Source: Carboxylicivirga caseinilyticus (lineage in GTDB: Bacteria; Bacteroidota; Bacteroidia; Bacteroidales; Marinilabiliaceae). From it: DNA of 64,000 nt. Both the position numbers and the translations under genes were made by a program. Below the pieces are notes generated by a model, which had not been told where the DNA came from, ran no database searches, and saw only the letters and a program-made list of their open reading frames with translations. The number at the start of each line of letters is the position of its first letter. Position 1 is the first letter of the stretch. Of this stretch, positions 19,070 to 27,896 are shown in pieces. The stretch spans positions 26,525 through 90,524 of the forward strand of contig JAFMVE010000020.1 of the NCBI GenBank assembly GCA_025499705.1, in the 5' to 3' direction.

Positions 19070-21568
19070 TCATTTTTTAACACCTCTTATTGCCATCGCT
19101 TTCAAAGGGTCTTCTGGCCATTCGTGTTTTGGATAACGGGCTCGCAGTTCTTTTCTAACTTCAAAATAAGCATTGCTCCAGAAACTTTCTAAATCACCTG
19201 TTATCTGAACAGGTTTAAAACCTGGTGACAAAAGGTGCATTAATACTTTGTTTTTTCCATTATTAATGACTGGTGTTGTCATCATACCAAATACTTCCTG
19301 CAATCGTACTGCCAATACAGGTGTATTGCCATTATCAAAATACTGCAGTTTAATTTTGGATCCACTAGGCACTGTAATTCGTTCTGGAGCTAATATATCC
19401 AACTGTTGCTGTAAATCATGAGATAAATAATGCTGAAGCACTTCCTTCAGATTAATTTTCTTCAAATCTTCTGGCCGCTTTACATTATTCAGATAAGGAG
19501 CCAACCATTCGGCACAAGTGGCAATTATTTCATCATTGGAAACATCCGGCCAGTTTTGATCTCCATTCCAGACACGCAGGCTTAATACCCTGTTTTGCCA
19601 TTGAACTACTTCTTTATTAAAATCAAGCAGACTAATTCCTTCTTTTTTAATGGCATCACATATAGCCTCTATTTTGGCATTCTCAGAATAATCAGTCAAT
19701 GGTTTACTTTGTAAAATAATACTACCTATTCGCAACTCATTTACAGCTTTAAAACCTCCATCTTTTGTATCCCAGTAAACCCGATCAACGTTTTTCACCA
19801 TTGTAATCAGATCTCGCGGATTTAGTGGAGAAGCCAGAAATATTCTTCCGACTCCTTCTGTTGCATTCAGGTTAGCAATTGCAAGCCATTCTTCGTGTGC
19901 CAAATCATCTTCATGTCCCGCTGCTGCTATTCTACCGTTGGCTAATTTAAACTGGGCATTATTACCCGGTTTACAATGAGCGATCCGCTCAGGATAGGTA
20001 AAAGCAAGTAATAATCCTGTTTCAAAAGGATCAAAATCACCATTGTCAACCTCACAATTGAGCATTTTTCTGTATTGAAGTGATATTTGCTCAATTCGTT
20101 TTAGCTTGTTATTCTTAAGATTTCCACTTCGATATCTTCGTAATGCTTCAACTCTCAGATTAATGTCAATTCCTGCTTCTTTCCCCAATGGATCACGTTC
20201 TTCCAGCACTGCAGCCAAATCTACAGCCAAATCTACAGCCAAAGAACTCAAACCTTCTTCACTCGCTTTTAGTAACATATGCGCTATGCGGGGATGAGAT
20301 GGAATAGTACTTAATTGCTTCCCATGTTCAGTAATGGTATTATTTTCCAATGCATCAATCTGATGAAGCACATTCTTAGCTTGTCTGACATGACCTTTAG
20401 GTGGCAAGGTTAACCAGTTTAGTGACTCTATATCAGCCACACCCCATTTGGCAAGATCAAGCATTAAAGATGCCAAATCAGCATCTTCAATTTCAGGTTT
20501 TTGATGCTCTGTTTTTTGATGATGACTAGCGTTGGTCCACATCCGATAACACACACCAGGACCTAATCGCCCAGCTCGTCCGGCACGTTGATCAGCTGAA
20601 TCTTTTGTTATTTCAATAGTTTCCAACCTTGATAAGCCAGATCGACTATCGAAACGCAAAGTTCTGCCAAAACCAGAATCAACTACGACCTTTACACCTT
20701 CTATTGTCAAGCTGGTTTCGGCTATTGAAGTAGCCAATACAATCTTTCTTCTACCCTGTCGATCAGGCATTATAGCAGCATATTGCTTAGAAATATTTAA
20801 TTGCCCGAATAATTTATGAATTTGAGTATTTCCAACTTTACCTTTTAGGAGTGATTCACATTTCTTAATTTCTCCTTCACCTGGTAAAAACACAAGAATA
20901 TCGCCATCCTGCTCATTTAAAGCTCTGGATACGATCCTTGCCGTCAATTCAGGAATCATATACATATCTGAGTCTCCTGTGTATTTTATTTCAACAGGAT
21001 ATTGACGTCCTTCGCTTTTTACAACCTTACTGTTAAGTAAATGAGTTAAATTATTAACATCCAGTGTTGCCGACATCACTATAATTCGCAAATCATTTCG
21101 TAGAACCTGTTGTGATTCCAATGAAAGTGCCAATGCCAGGTCTCCAAATAAATTACGCTCGTGAAATTCATCAAAAATTACTAATCCAATATCTTCAATA
21201 GCATTATCACTTTGAAGCATTCGGGTAAGTATTCCTTCTGTAACAACTTCTATTCTTGTTTTATTACTAACAACATTATCAAATCGAATTCGATATCCCA
21301 CAGTTTCTCCTACCTTCTCTCCTATTAAGTCTGACATGCGAGAAGCAATTCCTCTTGCTGCCAAACGGCGGGGTTCAAGCACTATAATCTTTTTATCCTT
21401 TAACCAAGGCTGATCAAGCAAAGCTAAAGGAACAATGGTACTTTTTCCAGTCCCGGGAGGTGCATGAATAATTAATCGATTATCATTTACAAGTACTTCG
21501 CTTATTTCAGATAATACTTCAACAATAGGTAATTCTATTTTAGATAAATCAAACTTCAACTCTGTCAT
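19070..21568 (-). CDS. hrpB: ATP-dependent helicase HrpB (DEAH family)
   Basis: An 832-residue DEAH-type helicase. Walker A is at residues 38-44 (PGTGKST) and Walker B reads DEFH (DEFHERN) near 125. The SAT motif (MSATLD) and motif VI (QRAGRAGRLG) follow, as do HrpB-specific C-terminal domains. The ATG at 21568 is preferred over a TTG 15 nt upstream because a -7 element places the transcription start at about 21583. The cellular role of HrpB in bacteria is poorly known, though RNA remodelling is presumed. A 12-bp tandem repeat inside the gene encodes AVDLAVDLA without breaking the frame. Confidence 0.93.
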   Translation of the reverse strand: MTELKFDLSKIELPIVEVLSEISEVLVNDNRLIIHAPPGTGKSTIVPLALLDQPWLKDKKIIVLEPRRLAARGIASRMSDLIGEKVGETVGYRIRFDNVVSNKTRIEVVTEGILTRMLQSDNAIEDIGLVIFDEFHERNLFGDLALALSLESQQVLRNDLRIIVMSATLDVNNLTHLLNSKVVKSEGRQYPVEIKYTGDSDMYMIPELTARIVSRALNEQDGDILVFLPGEGEIKKCESLLKGKVGNTQIHKLFGQLNISKQYAAIMPDRQGRRKIVLATSIAETSLTIEGVKVVVDSGFGRTLRFDSRSGLSRLETIEITKDSADQRAGRAGRLGPGVCYRMWTNASHHQKTEHQKPEIEDADLASLMLDLAKWGVADIESLNWLTLPPKGHVRQAKNVLHQIDALENNTITEHGKQLSTIPSHPRIAHMLLKASEEGLSSLAVDLAVDLAAVLEERDPLGKEAGIDINLRVEALRRYRSGNLKNNKLKRIEQISLQYRKMLNCEVDNGDFDPFETGLLLAFTYPERIAHCKPGNNAQFKLANGRIAAAGHEDDLAHEEWLAIANLNATEGVGRIFLASPLNPRDLITMVKNVDRVYWDTKDGGFKAVNELRIGSIILQSKPLTDYSENAKIEAICDAIKKEGISLLDFNKEVVQWQNRVLSLRVWNGDQNWPDVSNDEIIATCAEWLAPYLNNVKRPEDLKKINLKEVLQHYLSHDLQQQLDILAPERITVPSGSKIKLQYFDNGNTPVLAVRLQEVFGMMTTPVINNGKNKVLMHLLSPGFKPVQITGDLESFWSNAYFEVRKELRARYPKHEWPEDPLKAMAIRGVKK
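20212..20243 (-). repeat. Short in-frame tandem repeat within hrpB
   Basis: A 12-bp unit (cagccaaatcta on the plus strand) occurs about 2.7 times, encoding AVDL repeats in the helicase C-terminal region. Because the unit is a multiple of three, slippage would change repeat number without frameshift. Confidence 0.75.
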
Positions 21569-21588
21569 TTTAAATTTGAGCAAGAATG

Positions 21589-21617
21589 CAAAGATAACTG
21601 AATTCTGTCACTACAAA
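21589..21617 (-). promoter_or_regulatory. Probable hrpB promoter
   Basis: On the minus strand TTTG (21614-21617) and TATCTTTG (21589-21596) are 17 bp apart, matching -33/-7 elements. Predicted initiation falls about 15 nt before the ATG at 21568 and supports that start. Confidence 0.55.
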
Positions 21618-21621
21618 ACAC

Positions 21622-21653
21622 AAAAAAAGCGCCTGGAGAATCCAAGCGCTTTG
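21622..21653 (-). terminator. Terminator after the TPR protein gene
   Basis: AAAGCGC (21626-21632) pairs with GCGCTTT (21646-21652), with further TGGA/TCCA pairing inside. On the minus strand the stem runs into seven T residues. It lies 20 nt past the stop of the TPR gene and just upstream of the hrpB promoter. Confidence 0.8.
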
Positions 21654-21672
21654 ATAAATATTTTTTATGCTT

Positions 21673-22311
21673 TTATTCAGCTTTCTTCAACTCTTCGCAA
21701 CGAGCTTTGATAGTAGGAGCATTTTTTTCTCCTTTATAAATTGATAATACTTCATCACATTTAGCAATTGCTTCATCACATAATGCTACTGATTCAGATT
21801 TAAGTGTAGCCCATTGATCAGCATTATCAGATGTTCTTGCATTTAATTTTGCCTGAGCACTTGCATATAATTCGTTTGCCTTTGAAACCAATGGTTTAAC
21901 TAAATCTTTTTTGATTGCAGTTGTGTATTTACTTGTTGGGAATTTTTCGATAGACTCATCACTTAACTTCTTCATCTCCGCTTCATTTCCCTGTGCATCA
22001 TAGATTTTGTAACAATAATAATTACAAGCGTCAGCTTTATAATCTAATCCTTTAGCTTGTAAATAATACTTTATTGCTTTATCATTTGCTTTTGTTTTGT
22101 ATGCACATGTAGCTGCATTATACACCATGGCTGCGTCCATTTCCTCTTCCCAAGATGCAATTGCTTGTTCGTATAAACCAAGGGCTGTTTTGTAATCTTT
22201 TGCTTTTAGTGCCTCATTTCCTTCGTTTTTTAGCTCAGCAGCAGATTTGTCCTGAGCAGTTACTCCAACAAACATCAACATCAAAAAGGATAAAGTTGCT
22301 AAATACCTCAT
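21673..22311 (-). CDS. Exported TPR-repeat protein of unknown role
   Basis: A 212-residue protein with a cleavable signal peptide (MRYLATLSFLMLMFVGVTAQ). TPR-like helical pairs occur at about residues 25-95 (AAELKNEGNEALKAKDYKTA, then AATCAYKTKANDKAIKYYLQ), followed by further helices rich in Lys and Ala. TPR domains mediate protein-protein contacts, and in this position the protein would act in the periplasm. It is transcribed alone with its own terminator. No partner can be deduced from the neighbours (hrpB and thrC). Confidence 0.75.
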   Translation of the reverse strand: MRYLATLSFLMLMFVGVTAQDKSAAELKNEGNEALKAKDYKTALGLYEQAIASWEEEMDAAMVYNAATCAYKTKANDKAIKYYLQAKGLDYKADACNYYCYKIYDAQGNEAEMKKLSDESIEKFPTSKYTTAIKKDLVKPLVSKANELYASAQAKLNARTSDNADQWATLKSESVALCDEAIAKCDEVLSIYKGEKNAPTIKARCEELKKAE

Positions 22312-22422
22312 AATAATAAACTTTTAATCTTTATTTAATAGATTTGATTCATTTCAATGCCCGTAAAAATAGTTTTTTTTTGAAAAACACTAATATTTAT
22401 AGGGCATTTTCTTTAAAGTTGA

Positions 22423-23724
22423 TTATTTACAAACATTCAGAAGAAACGATTTGAACGATTCAAAATCTTCTGATAGTTCTTCCACATCTTTCTTACCAGC
22501 TAGAAAAGCCTTTAATCGATCTGGCTGCTCAACTTTTTGTTTTATTATTTCCTCTACCGTTTCGGGAAACTTTGCTGGATGAGCAGTTGCAAGAAACATA
22601 CCAAACTCTCCTTCATCCAAAAGTTCTGTCAAAGATTTATAACCTATCGCTCCGTGAGGATCCAATATGTAATCATTATCTGTAAACACTTTTTCAATCA
22701 TTGCAAAGATATCCTCATTCGGACAAACATAGCCTGTAATTACATTTTTGATTCCTTCCAGTTTCTTATCGAACAAATCCTGAATTCGCACAAAGTTACT
22801 TGGATCGCCTACATCCATAGCGTTTGCTGGGGTTGATATACTTTTTGCAGGTGAATATATACCTGAATACAGGTATTTGGGAACAATATCATTAATGTTG
22901 GTAGCAGCAATAAAATGTTTAACCGGCAAACCCATTTTATAGGCAATAATTCCGGCAGTAAGGTTTCCAAAGTTTCCACTTGGAACAGAAACTATAATAT
23001 CTTTTTTACCTTGTTTTACGGCTTGTGCATATCCATAAAAATAATAAACCATTTGTGGTAAGAAACGGGCCAGATTAATTGAATTTGCAGATGTAAGTAC
23101 CAGTTTATTTTGCAAATCTTCATCCATGAAAGCTGACTTAACCAAACGCTGACAATCATCAAAAGTACCATCAATTTCAATTGCTGTAATGTTTTGCCCC
23201 AGAGTTGTAAATTGCTTTTCCTGTACTTCAGACACTAATCCTTTAGGATATAGAACATATACATCAACTCCATCAACACCCAGGAAACCATTGGCCACGG
23301 CACTACCCGTATCACCTGATGTTGCAACCAGTACATTAATATGATGTTCCATACCACGTGTAAACTGGGCCATTACCCTTGCCAGGAATCTGGCACCTAT
23401 GTCTTTAAAAGCAAGTGTTGGTCCATGAAAAAGTTCCAGTGAAGAGATATTTTCACTAACCTTCTGTAAAGGAATAGGAAAATTAAAGGCTTCCTTTGTT
23501 AATTCTTTAAACTCTCCTTCTGGAATAGTCGGACAAAAATAAGGTTTAAGCACATGGTACCCTATTTCACCTAAATTCATATTTGGCAAATCGATCCAAA
23601 AACTTTCAGGCAAAACAGGAATTTCCTCGGGCATATACAAACCCTTATCAGGTGCCAATCCGTTAATTACGGCATTTTTTAAATCACTTTTATGCGATAC
23701 GTTATTGGTACTATAAAATTGCAT
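22423..23724 (-). CDS. thrC: Threonine synthase
   Basis: A 433-residue PLP enzyme converting O-phosphohomoserine to threonine. The PLP lysine is Lys107 in GPTLAFKDIGARF. Other family marks are ATSGDTGSAVANGF and SVPSGNFGNL. The ATG at 23724 is preferred to a TTG two codons upstream because the encoded MQFYSTN start is normal for the family. It is the last gene of thrA-apgM-thrC, 29 nt after the previous gene, and is presumably controlled by the threonine leader at the operon's 5' end. Confidence 0.95.
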   Translation of the reverse strand: MQFYSTNNVSHKSDLKNAVINGLAPDKGLYMPEEIPVLPESFWIDLPNMNLGEIGYHVLKPYFCPTIPEGEFKELTKEAFNFPIPLQKVSENISSLELFHGPTLAFKDIGARFLARVMAQFTRGMEHHINVLVATSGDTGSAVANGFLGVDGVDVYVLYPKGLVSEVQEKQFTTLGQNITAIEIDGTFDDCQRLVKSAFMDEDLQNKLVLTSANSINLARFLPQMVYYFYGYAQAVKQGKKDIIVSVPSGNFGNLTAGIIAYKMGLPVKHFIAATNINDIVPKYLYSGIYSPAKSISTPANAMDVGDPSNFVRIQDLFDKKLEGIKNVITGYVCPNEDIFAMIEKVFTDNDYILDPHGAIGYKSLTELLDEGEFGMFLATAHPAKFPETVEEIIKQKVEQPDRLKAFLAGKKDVEELSEDFESFKSFLLNVCK

Positions 23725-23753
23725 ATCCAATTTTTTACTGCTTTAACAACTAA

Positions 23754-24962
23754 CTATTTACTTCCAGATAAAAACACTTTCATAAATTCGGTTTGATCTA
23801 AAAAGCCTACATCACCTTTCTTAACCGATTCTTCATCATATTCCTGCACCAAATCAGGCTCATTGCCTGGACGATAGATCATAAATGGTACAAAGTCACG
23901 TGTATGTGTTCTTATTTCACAAGGTGTTGGGTGATCTGGTAACATAGCAATGCTTAATTCATCTTTATGCTTAGCCAAATACTCCAAAGCTGGTTTTACA
24001 ACCAATTGATCAATATCCTCAAGAGTCTTAATCTTTAATTCAACATCACCTTCATGTCCGGCTTCGTCGGGTGCTTCGATGTGAAGAAATACGTAATCAT
24101 TACTTTCAAGAGCATTTAAAGCAGCCTCGGCTTTACCTGAATAGTTTGTATTAAATAGACCTGTTGCCCCTTCAACAAAAACAGATTGAAGTCCTCCCAG
24201 TTTACCCAAACCATGGATCAAATCAACAGCCGAAATAACAACACCACTTTCAAGTCCATAAAGCTCCTTTAGAGTTGGCATGCTAGGTTTAAAACCGGCA
24301 GACCACGGCCAAATCATATTAGCTATTGCCTTTCCATTTTCTTTTCTCTTTTGATTAACCGGATGATTTTCTAGAACGCTTTTTGATTTAAACATCAACT
24401 CTCGTAACAAATCAGCTGTTTCATGTCCTTCAGCAGGAGTTGGTAATATTTTATCAATTTTTTCACCAGGAACATCATGAGGTGGAATACAATTTAATCC
24501 ATTCTTCCCTCCCTTGATAATCATAACATGACGATAACTTACCCCTGCATAAAAACTGACTCTGTCATCACTCATCTTATCATTCAATTCGTCAATCAGT
24601 TCTTTAGCTTCCTCTGTGGTAATATGTCCTGCAGAATGATTCAACAGAATACCATTTTCCTCACTCACCAAATTACACCGGAAAACCAGATCATCCTCAG
24701 AGAATTCAATTCCAAGAGCTGCAGCTTCCAATACTCCTCTACCCTGATAATATTTGGCAGCATCGTATCCCATTATGGTCATATTTGCTACTTCAGAACC
24801 AGGATGAAGTGAATCGGGCACTGTTTTTAAGAATCCAGTTCTTGAAATCTTACATAACTGGTCAATATGTGGTGTTTTGGCTGCCATCATCGGTGTTTTT
24901 CCGCCCAATCTTTCTATAGGGCGATCAGCAAAACCATCAGCCAGAATTACTAAATATTTCAT
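23754..24962 (-). CDS. ApgM-family phosphoglycerate-mutase-like protein, probable homoserine kinase
   Basis: A 402-residue member of the alkaline-phosphatase-superfamily, cofactor-independent phosphoglycerate mutase group (COG3635 type). It starts MKYLVILADGFADRP, with metal-ligand Asp9, and has late metal-binding motifs such as APDEAGHEGD and MLPDHPTPCE. It sits between thrA and thrC, exactly where homoserine kinase belongs, and no GHMP-type thrB is in the window. Bacteroidota often lack canonical ThrB and keep this gene in the same place, so phosphorylation of homoserine is the better guess. A glycolytic mutase role is the alternative. Confidence 0.75.
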   Translation of the reverse strand: MKYLVILADGFADRPIERLGGKTPMMAAKTPHIDQLCKISRTGFLKTVPDSLHPGSEVANMTIMGYDAAKYYQGRGVLEAAALGIEFSEDDLVFRCNLVSEENGILLNHSAGHITTEEAKELIDELNDKMSDDRVSFYAGVSYRHVMIIKGGKNGLNCIPPHDVPGEKIDKILPTPAEGHETADLLRELMFKSKSVLENHPVNQKRKENGKAIANMIWPWSAGFKPSMPTLKELYGLESGVVISAVDLIHGLGKLGGLQSVFVEGATGLFNTNYSGKAEAALNALESNDYVFLHIEAPDEAGHEGDVELKIKTLEDIDQLVVKPALEYLAKHKDELSIAMLPDHPTPCEIRTHTRDFVPFMIYRPGNEPDLVQEYDEESVKKGDVGFLDQTEFMKVFLSGSK

Positions 24963-25035
24963 AGATTAATGTTTTTCATTTGTTTGTTAAGATGCAGCTT
25001 TAATGCATAACTAACCCTAAAAATCAGGGAATTGT

Positions 25036-27456
25036 TTAAAGGTTAACAACTTTAATTATATCTGCAAAAACACCTGCCGCAGTAACATCTGCACCCGCAC
25101 CATAACCTTTTATTTCCATCGGATGATCGTAATAATAATCGGTACGTAACATTATTTTGTTATTACTGTCTTCAAGCTGATAGAACGGATGACTGGCATC
25201 CACCTCAATAAATCCAACTTTTGCCTTACCTTCTTTTAATGAAGCTGCATATCGTAAGATCATTCCTCTACTCTCAGCCTCTTTTCTTTTTTGCTCGAAA
25301 GCCTCATCATAGTCTTTTAAACGAGCCATGAATTGCTCAACCGATTCATCTGTAAAGAATTCCTGTGGAAGAAATGGGGTAATATCAATATGCTTTTCTT
25401 CCAACGGATACTCACACTCACGTGCTAGAATTAACAATTTTCGCAACACATCTTTACCAATTAAATCGATACGTGGATCTGGTTCGCTATAACCTTTTTC
25501 TTTGGCTTCCTGAACAACCTCAGATAATTTTCTTTCGGCAGACACATTATTGACAATATAATTCAGTGTACCTGATAATACGGCTTCCAACTGAAGAATC
25601 TTATCTCCACTTTGTATCATACTATTAATCGTATTGATAATTGGTAATCCAGCACCAACATTTGTTTCAAACAGGTACTTTACTCCTTTTTGAACAGCAG
25701 TTGTCTTCAGCTTTTTATACGTTTCGTAATCAGAAGAACTGGCTATTTTATTTGCGGTAACCACCGAAACATTATTCTGAAGTAATTTTAAATAATGTTG
25801 TGCAACTTGTGGGCTGGCAGAACAGTCAACAAAAACACTATTAGACATGTTGTTTTCAATTATCTGATCAACAAACTGAGCAATATTGCCAGGACTAGCC
25901 TCTTTCAAAACTTCTAATGCAGATTCAAGATCCAAACCTCTATCTTTAAAAATCATTTGTCTTGAATTGGCAATACCGGCAACACGAATGCTTAAACGTT
26001 CCACTTTAAGCAATCTTTCTGCCTGGCGTTCGATCTTTTTTAAGAGACTTTTTCCAACTGTTCCAACACCAGCTAGGTAAAGGTGAATTGCCTGATACTG
26101 GCTAAGGAAGAACGTTTCATGCACAACGTTAAGCGCCTTTCTTAAATCATCCTGATGAACAACAAAGGATACATTTAACTCTGAAGCACCCTGAGCTATT
26201 GCATATACATTGATACCGTTCTTTCCTACATCATTAAACAATTTACCTGAAACACCGGAAGTATGCTTCATTCCCTCTCCCACTATGGCAACTACTGCCA
26301 TATTACTATCTACCAGTACTCCGTTTATTTGTTTACGACTAATCTCTTTTTCAAATTCATTTACCAAAGCCATTTTTGCTATTTCAGCCTCGGTTGAATT
26401 AATAACAACTGAAATACTGCTTTCGCTTGATGCCTGAGAAATAAGAATGATGTTAACGTTTTCAGAAGCTAATGCTTTAAACATTCTCATAGAAATACCC
26501 GAAACACCAATCATACCATTACCTTGAAGAGTTAAAAGACTCACATCTTTGATCGATGATAATCCTTTTACTTTTCTTTCTTCATCGGTATTTTTATCTA
26601 TTAAAGTTCCCGGTGCCTCTGGATTAAAGGTATTTTTAATTAATATCGGAATTTGCTTTTGAAGCGCTGGTATAATAGTTGGAGGATAGATTACTTTTGC
26701 TCCAAAATGTGATAACTCCATTGCTTCGGCATAGCTCAGATGATCCAAACAATATGCACGTTTTATCACTCTTGGATCGGCAGACATAAAACCATCCACA
26801 TCAGTCCATATCTCCAATATTTCAGCATCTAATCCGGCAGCTAATAAAGCGGCAGAATAATCTGAACCTCCTCGACCTAAAGTGGTATTATCTGCGTGCT
26901 CATCACTGGCAATAAATCCTGGAAAAACAGCAACTTCTGGCAAACTAAACTTTAGTTCACCGATATTTTGCATGGTTTCGTTGATTTTCACAACATGGCC
27001 ACGACCGTTTATCTCTGTTTTAATAAACTTACGACTATCAAATAATTTAGCTTCCGTAATTAAATATGAGATAATATTTGAAGATAACCTTTCACCACAA
27101 CCTGAAATGGTATCGTAACTTTTCGTACTTAGTTCACCCGTTAAGCTTACACCTTTTAATAACTGCTCCAACTCTTTCCAAATTACACTCAGGTCTTCCT
27201 GAAGTATAACTTCTACAGAAGGAGTAAACAGTTCCGATATAATCTTATTATGTTTTTCTTTTAAATAACTTAATACATCCTGATATGCTTCGCCTTTAAC
27301 CGCTTTTTTGGATGCATTAATTAGTTCATCTGTTACACCGCCTACTGCCGAAACTACAACGACCTTGGGACCTTGTATCTTTTCAACAATACGCTTAACA
27401 CTTAGCATAGCTACAGATGAACCCATTGAGGTACCTCCAAACTTAAGTACTTTCAT
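25036..27456 (-). CDS. thrA: Bifunctional aspartokinase / homoserine dehydrogenase I
   Basis: An 806-residue fusion enzyme. The aspartokinase domain (1 to about 290) opens with MKVLKFGGTSMGSS. Two ACT regulatory domains (about 310-455) follow, then homoserine dehydrogenase (about 465-806) with the NAD(P) motif AGVGTVGKSLL. The frame extends 20 codons upstream, but the ATG at 27456 gives the canonical start. It catalyses the first and third steps from aspartate to threonine, and the ACT domains suggest feedback inhibition by threonine. It is the first gene of the thr operon. A 60-nt gap precedes it, holding a U-rich tract after the threonine leader peptide. Confidence 0.96.
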   Translation of the reverse strand: MKVLKFGGTSMGSSVAMLSVKRIVEKIQGPKVVVVSAVGGVTDELINASKKAVKGEAYQDVLSYLKEKHNKIISELFTPSVEVILQEDLSVIWKELEQLLKGVSLTGELSTKSYDTISGCGERLSSNIISYLITEAKLFDSRKFIKTEINGRGHVVKINETMQNIGELKFSLPEVAVFPGFIASDEHADNTTLGRGGSDYSAALLAAGLDAEILEIWTDVDGFMSADPRVIKRAYCLDHLSYAEAMELSHFGAKVIYPPTIIPALQKQIPILIKNTFNPEAPGTLIDKNTDEERKVKGLSSIKDVSLLTLQGNGMIGVSGISMRMFKALASENVNIILISQASSESSISVVINSTEAEIAKMALVNEFEKEISRKQINGVLVDSNMAVVAIVGEGMKHTSGVSGKLFNDVGKNGINVYAIAQGASELNVSFVVHQDDLRKALNVVHETFFLSQYQAIHLYLAGVGTVGKSLLKKIERQAERLLKVERLSIRVAGIANSRQMIFKDRGLDLESALEVLKEASPGNIAQFVDQIIENNMSNSVFVDCSASPQVAQHYLKLLQNNVSVVTANKIASSSDYETYKKLKTTAVQKGVKYLFETNVGAGLPIINTINSMIQSGDKILQLEAVLSGTLNYIVNNVSAERKLSEVVQEAKEKGYSEPDPRIDLIGKDVLRKLLILARECEYPLEEKHIDITPFLPQEFFTDESVEQFMARLKDYDEAFEQKRKEAESRGMILRYAASLKEGKAKVGFIEVDASHPFYQLEDSNNKIMLRTDYYYDHPMEIKGYGAGADVTAAGVFADIIKVVNL

Positions 27457-27516
27457 ATTTATAAGTAAAATGTGATAACAAAATAGAATAAAAACCTGAC
27501 CTGATGATATTAACAA

Positions 27517-27576
27517 TTATACCCCCAAAGGGGTTGTGGTATTTGTTAGAGTAGATGTAAGATTATAAATCATCAT
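27517..27576 (-). CDS. Threonine-rich leader peptide of the thr operon (attenuator)
   Basis: A 19-codon frame on the minus strand reads MMIYNLTSTLTNTTTPLGV and stops 60 nt before thrA. Six of 19 codons are Thr, three of them consecutive, which is the hallmark of a threonine attenuation peptide such as enterobacterial ThrL. A Bacteroidota promoter lies about 25 nt upstream of its start. The stop codon overlaps a small stem (ACCCC/GGGGT, 27521-27534). Downstream is AGGTCAGGTTTTTATT (minus strand, from 27502 down), a U-rich stretch before thrA. TGATGAT at the start of the frame can also pair with ATCATCA at 27502-27508. The competing structures need RNA folding to define. The function is inferred. 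Confidence 0.7.
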   Translation of the reverse strand: MMIYNLTSTLTNTTTPLGV

Positions 27577-27606
27577 TATTTCTGTCACTTGTTTTAGAAT
27601 ACAACA

Positions 27607-27636
27607 CAAATATAATTAGATAATTATCAAATCAAA
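27607..27636 (-). promoter_or_regulatory. Probable thr operon promoter
   Basis: On the minus strand TTTG (27633-27636) and TATATTTG (27607-27614) are 18 bp apart. Initiation near 27600 would place the threonine leader peptide ATG about 25 nt into the transcript. The rest of the 440-bp gap up to 27896 shows no gene. Confidence 0.6.
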
Positions 27637-27896
27637 AATAACAGCCCATTTTTTGCATTAATTTGAAGATCAAATTCACAAAACTGTCTTCAAAATAAAT
27701 TCCAACACTCATTATTCTAACGTAACTCTAATTACATATCCAAATGTAATTATTGGCTGAAATAGAATGCATAACTATCCTTAAAAAATGATATCTATTA
27801 ACTTGCAAATCAGAAAAGACAATACATCTTTCTCTTTACTTTCTGAAATAGTTTTTGTAAATTATATACAAAATTACGTACCTAAATAGTTATCAC

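Noticed and set aside
27497..27534. Classical rho-independent terminator after the threonine leader peptide
   Set aside because: The ACCCC/GGGGT stem is not followed by U residues, and the later U-run lacks a strong adjacent stem; the attenuation mechanism is left open.
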